DNA of 64,000 bases, taken from contig CAWDMX010000004.1 of assembly GCA_963803545.1 (NCBI GenBank), positions 992,001 through 1,056,000 on the forward strand. The letters are read 5' to 3'. The stretch is from Legionella_C sp963803545. GTDB taxonomy: Bacteria; Pseudomonadota; Gammaproteobacteria; Legionellales; Legionellaceae. A model generated the notes under the pieces. The model did not search any database and had not been told where the DNA came from. It saw only the letters and a program-made list of their open reading frames with translations. The position numbers and the translations under genes were made by a program. Below are positions 7,976-15,787 of this stretch, one piece after another (position 1 is the stretch's first letter; each line of letters starts with the position of its first letter).

Positions 7976-10357
7976 ATGAGAACACTTTTTTTATGCTTAC
8001 TCTTTTGCGCTCTAATCGACCGAGCGTATTGCAACGACACAACACCGTTACAAGATACTCAACCAAGTTTTGCCATTGAAAAAATTAATACCGAGAGTAA
8101 AGCCGCTTATGTGATTATTGTGGGTTATTTTTCCAATAAAAATACCGCGTTACAGCAAAAACTTAAGCTTTCATCGCAATATCACCAACAAGTAACCATT
8201 GATTATATCGATTTGAAAAAGGAGTATTTAGTCAAAATTGGCCCGGTGGACAACTTAACGCAAGCGCAAGTAATTCGTGCCCAACTACAGCCTAATTCAG
8301 CCACCTCCAATACATCCAATCAGATAGAAACCCCTAAACAAGAAGCTAATGTAGAAAACGAGAGCGCTGAAACGACCCACCAACCAAAACTGTGGAATTT
8401 GAACAATGCGGATGTGCGAGCGGTTATTGCCGAAGTATCCCGCGTTACGGGTAAAAATTTTATTATTGACCCTCGTGTACAAGGTAAAATATCCATAGTT
8501 TCCACAACGGCCATGAATAATAAAGAGCTGTACCGTGTGTTTTTGTCGATGCTGCAAGTTTCTGGATTTGCCGCTATTCCTACGGGATCTGTGATAAAAA
8601 TTGTACCTAATATTGACTCAAAATTCGTAACCGGTGACAGCCGAATTGGTCTTAACACGGGTGTTAGTGGCGATGCTATGCTGGTTGATGTTATCCCCGT
8701 TCGCTACGTACCCGCTGAGCAACTAGTTCCCGTTTTGCGACCTCTAATGCCACAGTGGAGCAATATTTCCGCATACGTTCCCTCAAACATGCTCATTTTG
8801 TCTGGCCGTGCCAGTAATATCAAACAATTGGCCGCCATTATCAAGCAAGTAGACAGTTCCAGCGCCTATGGAATTGATGTAGTCCCACTTAAGCACGCCC
8901 TAGCAATGGATATTGCCGCAACTCTTAAAGACTTAGTAAAACCGCAGGGAAACTCTAATTCTCGCCTGCCCACGATGATTAGTGCCGACGATCGCAGTAA
9001 TGCGCTTCTTGTCAGTGGCGATCGCATGGAGCGTATTCGTTTACGCATGATAATTAACAAGTTGGATAGGCAAAATTCGGATAATCACAACAGCAACACT
9101 CAAGTAATCTATCTAAATTATTTACGTGCAGAAGATTTAGCCCCGATACTTGCCGGGATTGCGCAAGCAAACTTCAGCGGAAATGTCGGAACCACAATAG
9201 GTACGGTTACCCACCCGATTTTAGACAGTACAAACCCTGCTTCTAACTTATCCGCAAACAGCAACGCTACCAACAGTAGCTCCGGGGTCAATTCGGGTGT
9301 GCAACCAAGCGCACTCAACACTGCAGCAACAGCGAATACGTCTAGCGCAAGCACCCAAAATGAAGGAAGTACCAAACCAAATGTACAGATTATTGCCGAA
9401 CCGAATACCAACTCGATAATTTTAAACGCACCAGCAACGCTTATCCGTATACTAAAAACGGTTATTAACCAACTTGATATCAAACCGGCACAGATATTAA
9501 TAGAAGCGTTGGTGACCGAGGTTAACGAGAGTGATATCACGCAACTGGGTATTGAGTGGGGCAGTAATCTGCAAACAGGCCATCCATCGGCTTTTACCAA
9601 TGGATTTGCTATCATAAACTCCAAAACCGCTATCAGTGATTTTCAAGCGCAGTTGTACGCTCTAACGCAGCAACGAAGAGCCAATATACTATCCACTCCT
9701 TCTGTGGTGGTGCTGGATAATAGGCAAGCGAAAATTTTAGTAGGTAAACAAGTCTCAGTCGCGTCAACAACCTATCCTAATAACGGCAACGGTACAGCAC
9801 CAGCCAGCCCTTACGTAACGTTTGATAGGGTTAATGTTGCGCTGCATTTGTATGTACGACCTCAGATAACACGAGGTCGTGGTATTCAGCTACAGATTGA
9901 CCAAGGGAATGATACTTTAGACCCCTCCAACACCGCTAATACGGAAAATCCAGCGTTTAATATCAGTTCTATCGTTACCTCTGTGCATGTTGAAAGTGGG
10001 GATATCATTGTATTAGGAGGACTTATTCAAGATAGTTTAGGTAACGACGACAATCGGCTGCCGATTTTAGGAGATATTCCAGGTATTGGTAAATTATTTC
10101 AGAAAAACGCGCGCAATCGACAAAAACGGGTATTAATGGTTTTCATAAAGCCCGCTATTTTAAAATCCGAACACGACTCCTACCAAGTTACGGGCGCAAA
10201 ATACAACGATATTCGCCAATATCAATTAGAGTGGCTGCGCAACCAGGAATATAATAAAAATAATAATGCAATGATATTACCTGCACTTAAAAAAACCCTA
10301 TTACCAAAACCATTTGGCATGGTGGCTCCAGCTCGTCCTGGAGCGATGAAACAGTAA
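7976..10357 (+). CDS. gspD: Type II secretion system secretin GspD with N-terminal SPOR-like domain
   Basis: The protein has 793 aa and forms the outer-membrane channel of the type II secretion system. Residues 1-19 are a signal peptide. Residues 44-105 (YVIIVGYFSNKNTALQQ... IDLKKEYLVKIGPV) look like a SPOR fold, unusual for secretins. Secretin N-domains begin at WNLNNADVRAVIAEVSRVTG (about 140) and contain GKNFIIDPRVQGKI. A Ser/Asn/Thr-rich linker spans about 415-475. The C-terminal secretin domain carries RLPILGDIPGIGKLF and VLMVFIKPAIL. There is no lipobox. gspE follows with no gap. Other gsp genes are not in the window; an isolated DE pair resembles the Legionella lspDE arrangement. Confidence 0.95.
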   Translation: MRTLFLCLLFCALIDRAYCNDTTPLQDTQPSFAIEKINTESKAAYVIIVGYFSNKNTALQQKLKLSSQYHQQVTIDYIDLKKEYLVKIGPVDNLTQAQVIRAQLQPNSATSNTSNQIETPKQEANVENESAETTHQPKLWNLNNADVRAVIAEVSRVTGKNFIIDPRVQGKISIVSTTAMNNKELYRVFLSMLQVSGFAAIPTGSVIKIVPNIDSKFVTGDSRIGLNTGVSGDAMLVDVIPVRYVPAEQLVPVLRPLMPQWSNISAYVPSNMLILSGRASNIKQLAAIIKQVDSSSAYGIDVVPLKHALAMDIAATLKDLVKPQGNSNSRLPTMISADDRSNALLVSGDRMERIRLRMIINKLDRQNSDNHNSNTQVIYLNYLRAEDLAPILAGIAQANFSGNVGTTIGTVTHPILDSTNPASNLSANSNATNSSSGVNSGVQPSALNTAATANTSSASTQNEGSTKPNVQIIAEPNTNSIILNAPATLIRILKTVINQLDIKPAQILIEALVTEVNESDITQLGIEWGSNLQTGHPSAFTNGFAIINSKTAISDFQAQLYALTQQRRANILSTPSVVVLDNRQAKILVGKQVSVASTTYPNNGNGTAPASPYVTFDRVNVALHLYVRPQITRGRGIQLQIDQGNDTLDPSNTANTENPAFNISSIVTSVHVESGDIIVLGGLIQDSLGNDDNRLPILGDIPGIGKLFQKNARNRQKRVLMVFIKPAILKSEHDSYQVTGAKYNDIRQYQLEWLRNQEYNKNNNAMILPALKKTLLPKPFGMVAPARPGAMKQ

Positions 10358-11845
10358 ATGACTACCGCACTCAAACCTACAAGACTTCCTTATAATTTTG
10401 CTAAAGCAAATGGCGTCGTGGCTCTGAAAAATACGGATAACACGTATACCGTTTATCATCTTGCGTCTCCCGACTACGGCGTACTGGCTGAGATTAACCG
10501 CGCAATCAGCCCTCAGTCGGAGTTAATTTTAAAAGAAGTGAACAACAGCGATTTCCAACGCTATCTTACCCAATGTTATCAATCGCAATCGTCCGTCCAC
10601 GATGCTGCAATTGATATGGAGACTGATAGCGATTTAGCCCAGTTAGCGGGCTACCTACCTAACAGTGAGGATTTGCTAGACCGTAACGACGATGCGCCTA
10701 TTATTCGCTTACTTAATGCGTTATTTACCCAAGCAATTAAACAAAAAGCTTCCGATATACATATTGAAACCTACGAAAATCGTGTTTTGGTACGCAATCG
10801 AATTGATGGGGTGCTGCATGAGGTTTTGGATATACAACGCGGAATTGCCCCACTTGTAATATCCCGAGTCAAAGTAATGGCTAAATTGGATATTGCTGAA
10901 AAACGCTTACCACAAGACGGCCGAATTGCTTTACGCATTGGCGGCCATAATATTGATGTTCGTGTTTCTACCCTCCCGTCCAATCACGGCGAACGAGTGG
11001 TCTTACGAATATTGGATAAGCAAAGTGCTGAATTAAATTTAAGTTTATTAGGGATGCCTGCGGCAACGCTTAAAACCGCCTATGAATTAATAGCACAACC
11101 ACACGGTATCATTTTAGTTACCGGCCCCACTGGATCAGGAAAAACCACCTCCTTGTACGCGATGCTGACTGAGCTAAATGAAGTACGTAGAAATATTTTA
11201 ACCATTGAGGATCCTATTGAGTATGATTTACCTGGTGTGGGCCAGACGCAGGTGAATAGTAAAGTAAACATGACCTTTGCTCGAGGCTTACGCGCCATAT
11301 TAAGGCAAGATCCAGATATTGTGATGATTGGTGAAATTCGTGATTTAGAAACCGCTGAGATAGCGGTGCAGGCAAGTTTAACCGGTCACTTAGTACTTTC
11401 TACACTCCATACTAACAGTGCCTTAGGAGCTATTGCCCGTCTAAAAGATATGGGCGTCGAATCATTCTTGCTTGCCTCGAGTATTATCGGATTAATTGCG
11501 CAACGCTTAGTACGAAAGTTATGCGAGCATTGTAAAGTGGTTCATATTTTACGTGAAGATGAAAAAGAATTAATGGGTAATTTAGCGGAAAACATTCCAG
11601 AAATTTACCAACCAAAAGGGTGTGAGCTATGCAACCATTTAGGCTACCGAGGACGCACGGGAATTTACGAGCTAATCGTAATTGATGAAACCCTACGCGC
11701 AATGATTCATCGCCATGAAAACCCACACGATATCGAAGCCTACCTCCGTCTTAAAACCGCAACCATGCGTCAGGATGGTTTCAAACACGTATTAGCTGGG
11801 CAGACCTCACTATCTGAAATTCTACGAGTTACAAGTCTCAGTTAA
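10358..11845 (+). CDS. gspE: Type II secretion system ATPase GspE
   Basis: The protein has 495 aa, the usual length for GspE. It is the cytoplasmic hexameric ATPase that powers pseudopilus assembly. Visible motifs are SDIHIETYENRVLVRNRIDG, Walker A GPTGSGKTTS, the Asp box, Walker B DIVMIGEIRDLETAEIA, and a His box (TGHLVLSTLHTNSA). A C-terminal zinc-binding module has two CxxC pairs (CEHC and CELC about 40 residues apart). Its ATG directly follows the gspD stop codon, so the two are translationally coupled. The 3' end overlaps the convergent cysS gene by 4 bp. Confidence 0.97.
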   Translation: MTTALKPTRLPYNFAKANGVVALKNTDNTYTVYHLASPDYGVLAEINRAISPQSELILKEVNNSDFQRYLTQCYQSQSSVHDAAIDMETDSDLAQLAGYLPNSEDLLDRNDDAPIIRLLNALFTQAIKQKASDIHIETYENRVLVRNRIDGVLHEVLDIQRGIAPLVISRVKVMAKLDIAEKRLPQDGRIALRIGGHNIDVRVSTLPSNHGERVVLRILDKQSAELNLSLLGMPAATLKTAYELIAQPHGIILVTGPTGSGKTTSLYAMLTELNEVRRNILTIEDPIEYDLPGVGQTQVNSKVNMTFARGLRAILRQDPDIVMIGEIRDLETAEIAVQASLTGHLVLSTLHTNSALGAIARLKDMGVESFLLASSIIGLIAQRLVRKLCEHCKVVHILREDEKELMGNLAENIPEIYQPKGCELCNHLGYRGRTGIYELIVIDETLRAMIHRHENPHDIEAYLRLKTATMRQDGFKHVLAGQTSLSEILRVTSLS

Positions 11846-13203
11846 ATACTACTGCGCCAGGTGGTGCCGGCTGCATTATCCTCAAGCTCTATCCCCAGCG
11901 CTAATAAATGCGTACGAATCTCATCCGCTTTGGCCCAGTTTTTATCGTATCGAGCTTGCAGCCGAAGCTTTATTAACCGATCAATTTCATCAGCATTTAC
12001 AGCAACCTGAGCTTGTAAAAAAGCTGCTGCCGGCTGCTTTAATAAGCCCAATGTCGCAGCTAAGGATTGTAATGTAGCCGCTAAAATCGGGTTTTTCGTT
12101 TTATTTAAGGTATGACTAATTTCAAACAGTACGGCTAGAGCAACCGGAGTATTAAAATCATCCAACATGGCGTCGTTGAACCTACCAACCCATAGTTCAT
12201 CCCGCTCAGATACACCGTTGTCCGAAAAATCTTTTAAAGAACGGTACAAGCGCTCTAAACCCTTATGAGCATTAATGAGGTTTTCTTCGGTATAATTTAA
12301 AGGACTTCGGTAATGGCTGGATAATAAAAAGTAGCGCACCGTTTCTGGGTTGTGTTGAGTCAAAACATCGGCAATTGTTAAAAAATTTCCGGTTGATTTT
12401 GCCATTTTTTCATTATTGATTTGCAACAAACCTACATGCAACCAATAGTTGGCAAATGTCTTGCCGGTTGCGCATTCGCTTTGGGCTATTTCATTTTCAT
12501 GATGTGGAAACTGAAGATCTAAGCCACCCCCATGGATATCAAAATTAGAGCCAAGCTGCTGCATCGCCATGGCCGAACATTCAATATGCCAACCTGGACG
12601 ACCCAAACCCCAAGGCGAAGGCCAACAAGGCTCCCCTTCTTTTGCCTTTTTCCAAAGTACAAAATCCAGAGGGCTCCGTTTTTCTTTCGTAATTTCAATA
12701 CGCACACCAGAGAGTAAGCTTTTGGTGTTTTTGTTGGATAATTTTCCATAATCTGTGCAGCGTTCAACAGCAAAATAAATGTCGCCGTTGCTCGCACAAT
12801 ACGCGTAATCTTTTGTAATAAGTGTAGTAATTAAATCAATTATCGCCTCTATAGAATGGGTCGCCCGCGGCTCACTGTCCGGTGGTGCATTACCTAGGGC
12901 GGATTCATCCGCATGCATTGCCGCAATACATTCATCCGTCAACTGCGTTATGGAAACTTGTCGCTCTAAGGCTCGAGCAATAATTTTATCGTCAATATCC
13001 GTAATATTACGCACGTAGTTAACCTGGTAATCTTGCGTGCGCAAAAATCGCACAATAACATCCATACTTACCATAGAGCGCGCGTGACCCAAGTGGCACT
13101 TATCATAGACCGTTATACCGCAGGCATAAATACCAATTTGACCGGCCTTGATAGGTTTAAAGGTTTCTTTTTGTCGAGTAAGAGAGTTATAAATTGTCAG
13201 CAT
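11842..13203 (-). CDS. cysS: Cysteinyl-tRNA synthetase
   Basis: The protein has 453 aa and charges tRNA-Cys with cysteine. It has the class I fold: YACGITVYDKCHLGHARS with the zinc-ligand Cys and the HIGH-type motif (HLGH), zinc ligands in WHIECSAMAMQQLG and PHHENEIAQSEC, the KMSKS-type loop (KMAKSTGN), and a C-terminal DALR/anticodon region. A good ribosome site (AAGGAGAAATTT) precedes the ATG. It lies 10 bp downstream of glnS, forming a synthetase pair, and its end overlaps gspE convergently by 4 bp. A tRNA-Cys gene lies elsewhere in the window. Confidence 0.97.
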   Translation of the reverse strand: MLTIYNSLTRQKETFKPIKAGQIGIYACGITVYDKCHLGHARSMVSMDVIVRFLRTQDYQVNYVRNITDIDDKIIARALERQVSITQLTDECIAAMHADESALGNAPPDSEPRATHSIEAIIDLITTLITKDYAYCASNGDIYFAVERCTDYGKLSNKNTKSLLSGVRIEITKEKRSPLDFVLWKKAKEGEPCWPSPWGLGRPGWHIECSAMAMQQLGSNFDIHGGGLDLQFPHHENEIAQSECATGKTFANYWLHVGLLQINNEKMAKSTGNFLTIADVLTQHNPETVRYFLLSSHYRSPLNYTEENLINAHKGLERLYRSLKDFSDNGVSERDELWVGRFNDAMLDDFNTPVALAVLFEISHTLNKTKNPILAATLQSLAATLGLLKQPAAAFLQAQVAVNADEIDRLIKLRLQARYDKNWAKADEIRTHLLALGIELEDNAAGTTWRSSI

Positions 13204-13213
13204 AAATTTCTCC

Positions 13214-14869
13214 TTAACGAACCTTTGCCCACGTGTCTTTCAATCCTACAACGCGATGGAAGGCTTCCGCTTGGTTGTTTTCAACGGCACAGACCTTGTA
13301 ATAGCCGAGTCGTTCAAATTGAAATACCTCATCCTTAGAGGCGAAGGCTAACGCCGGTTCAACTAGACCCCGCAGTACCTGTAAGGAATCTTTATTTAAA
13401 AATTGTAAAAAATCGTCTTCTCGAGCCGGATTTTCGTCCGTAAAGAGTCGATCAAATTGATGTACTTCAACCGGATGCGCATGATTTGCTGATACCCAGT
13501 GAATAACCCCTTTTACCTTTCTATCAACTGGATTTTTACCTAAAGTTTCGGGGTCCAAGGTGCAATGCACCTCTTGTAGATGACCTTGCTCATCATGGAT
13601 AACCGCTACGCAACGAATCACATAAGCATGGCGCAAGCGCACTTCCGTACCCGGTGCTAGACGAAAGTAACCTTTTACCGGTTCTTGCATGAAATCACTT
13701 TTTTCAATAAAAAGCTCGCGTGAAAACGGCATCACTCGTGAACCTGCATCTGGATTATTTTGGTTGTAAGGCACCTGTAATTGTTCTGTAGAATTTTCAG
13801 GATAATTAAGCACAACTATTTTTAGAGGGTCTAGAACGGCTAATGCTCTTTTTGCGGTGCTATTAAGTTCTTCACGCACACAGGCTTCTAATATATTCAT
13901 ATCAATAACCGAATCGCTTCGCGAAACGCCTATCTGTTCACAAAAATTTTTTATAGCTTGCGGGGGATATCCGCGTTTACGCATCCCTTTTAATGTTGGC
14001 AATCGTGGATCATCCCAACCACTGACAATATTTTGATCAACAAGCTCTCGTAGTTTGCGTTTACTCGTAACCGTATGCGATACATTCAATCGAGCAAATT
14101 CGGTTTGAACCGGTTTTGCAGGCAACGTTAAATGCTCCATAAACCAATTGTATAGAGGGCGATGGTCCTGAAATTCCAAAGTACACAAAGAATGGGTTAT
14201 TTTTTCTAAAGCATCTGAAATTGGATGGGCGTAATCGTACATAGGATAGATGCACCATTGATTGCCGGTACGTTGATGAGAAACATGACGAATGCGATAC
14301 AACACCGGATCACGGAGATTAATATTTGCGGCAGACATATCAATTTTTGCGCGTAAAACATGAGTGCCATCGGTAAATTTTCCGTCTTTCATAGCATTAA
14401 ACAAAGAAAGATTTTCAGAAATGGACCTATCGCGAAAAGGACTGTTTTTCCCCGGGCTTTGCAAGCTGCCTCGGTATTCGCGCATTTGATCCATAGATAA
14501 GCTATCAACGTAGGCTTTATCTTTTTTAATAAGTTCTACCGCCAAATCAAATAGCGGTTGATAAAAATCAGACGAATGCGTGAGCGTATTCCATTTGAAA
14601 CCAAGCCATTGAACGTCTTCAATAATCGAATCCACAAACTCGCTTTCTTCTTTTATTGGATTGGTATCATCAAAACGAAGATTGCACTCGCCGGCAAACT
14701 CTTCAGCTATCCCAAAATTAAGGCATATCGACTTTGCATGACCAATGTGCAAGTAGCCATTCGGCTCTGGAGGAAAACGGGTGGCAACACGATTGTTTTT
14801 TCCTGCGGCTAAGTCATCTGTAATTAATTGTCGGATAAAATGCGGTCTTTTTTCACTACTAGTATTCAT
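13214..14869 (-). CDS. glnS: Glutaminyl-tRNA synthetase
   Basis: The protein has 551 aa, the normal GlnRS length. It attaches glutamine to tRNA-Gln. Class I motifs are PEPNGYLHIGHAKS (HIGH) and SHTVTSKRKL (KMSKS-like). The N-terminus HFIRQLITDDLAAGKNN and the segments FDDTNPIKE and LRDPVLYRI are characteristic of GlnRS rather than GluRS. The C-terminal beta-barrel anticodon-binding part follows from about residue 340. A weak GGAAAAATAA precedes the ATG. It is the upstream gene of the glnS-cysS pair. Confidence 0.97.
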   Translation of the reverse strand: MNTSSEKRPHFIRQLITDDLAAGKNNRVATRFPPEPNGYLHIGHAKSICLNFGIAEEFAGECNLRFDDTNPIKEESEFVDSIIEDVQWLGFKWNTLTHSSDFYQPLFDLAVELIKKDKAYVDSLSMDQMREYRGSLQSPGKNSPFRDRSISENLSLFNAMKDGKFTDGTHVLRAKIDMSAANINLRDPVLYRIRHVSHQRTGNQWCIYPMYDYAHPISDALEKITHSLCTLEFQDHRPLYNWFMEHLTLPAKPVQTEFARLNVSHTVTSKRKLRELVDQNIVSGWDDPRLPTLKGMRKRGYPPQAIKNFCEQIGVSRSDSVIDMNILEACVREELNSTAKRALAVLDPLKIVVLNYPENSTEQLQVPYNQNNPDAGSRVMPFSRELFIEKSDFMQEPVKGYFRLAPGTEVRLRHAYVIRCVAVIHDEQGHLQEVHCTLDPETLGKNPVDRKVKGVIHWVSANHAHPVEVHQFDRLFTDENPAREDDFLQFLNKDSLQVLRGLVEPALAFASKDEVFQFERLGYYKVCAVENNQAEAFHRVVGLKDTWAKVR

Positions 14870-14914
14870 TTATTTTTCCATTCTAGACGCTGATTTGTTA
14901 GTAAAATCGACAAG

Positions 14915-15703
14915 TTAAGGACAATTCAAAATTACGGGTCCTAAAGGCTGCTGTAGGATGCCAAATTCTTCCGGATAACAAACATTCACCAGATACAATC
15001 CGTAAGGAGGGGCTGTTTCCGCGCCAAGACGCCGGTCTTTTGCCACTAATACCTCTCGAACCCAACCGCTATTTTTTTTTCCTGAGCCTACGGCAATTAA
15101 TACACCGGCAATATTGCGAACCATGTGGTGTAAAAATGCGTTAGCGGTCACATCAATGACAATTAAATCATGATGACGACGAACCTCCAAATTAGAAATA
15201 TTGCGCATAGGTGTGTTGGATTGGCATTCAATTGAACGAAACGATGTAAAATCATTTTCACCAAGAAGATGTTTTGCTCCCTCATGCATTGTACGATGGT
15301 CAAGCTGACGGTATTGCCAGGTTACGTTGCTGCGTAATAAAGCAGGACGAATAGCAGAATTATAAATGATATATCGATAGCGACGAGACAATGCTGAATA
15401 GCGGGCATGAAAATCATCGGGCATTTCTTTACCCCATTTTACACAAACGTCTTTGGGTAAAAATGAATTAGCGCCATGAATCCAGGCACGAATGGTCCTT
15501 TCTTTATCGCAGTCAAAATGGATGATTTGATTCGAAGCATGCACTCCTGTGTCGGTACGACCGGCACAAACTACCGAAATTTCGCAATCAGCAACATGAG
15601 ATAGTGCATTTTCAATGACTTGTTGAACGGTGTAAAGCCCTGTTTGTGCTTGCCAACCGTGGTATCTACTGCCATCGTATTCAACCCCTAAGGCAATACG
15701 CAT
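14915..15703 (-). CDS. truA: tRNA pseudouridine(38-40) synthase TruA
   Basis: The protein has 262 aa and isomerises uridines 38-40 in the anticodon arm of many tRNAs. The N-terminus has GVEYDGSRYHGWQAQ; the catalytic Asp is in CAGRTDTGVHASNQ; later family segments are FHARYSALSRRYRY and NAFLHHMVRNIAGVLI. AGGAATTACTA precedes the ATG. It lies 84 bp downstream of fimV, in the same fimV-truA order as in pseudomonads. The short gap to glnS (45 bp) suggests a possible common transcript. Confidence 0.96.
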   Translation of the reverse strand: MRIALGVEYDGSRYHGWQAQTGLYTVQQVIENALSHVADCEISVVCAGRTDTGVHASNQIIHFDCDKERTIRAWIHGANSFLPKDVCVKWGKEMPDDFHARYSALSRRYRYIIYNSAIRPALLRSNVTWQYRQLDHRTMHEGAKHLLGENDFTSFRSIECQSNTPMRNISNLEVRRHHDLIVIDVTANAFLHHMVRNIAGVLIAVGSGKKNSGWVREVLVAKDRRLGAETAPPYGLYLVNVCYPEEFGILQQPLGPVILNCP

Positions 15704-15787
15704 TAGTAATTCCTAAGCAAAAGGCCCAATGTATAACACCCTTGTAAGTTTGTCTAGAGCGCGGCATTACATCGACGTCGTTGCGGT

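Noticed and set aside
12532..12751. Plus-strand frames inside cysS
   Set aside because: They lie wholly opposite conserved CysS zinc-site sequence and have no supporting features.
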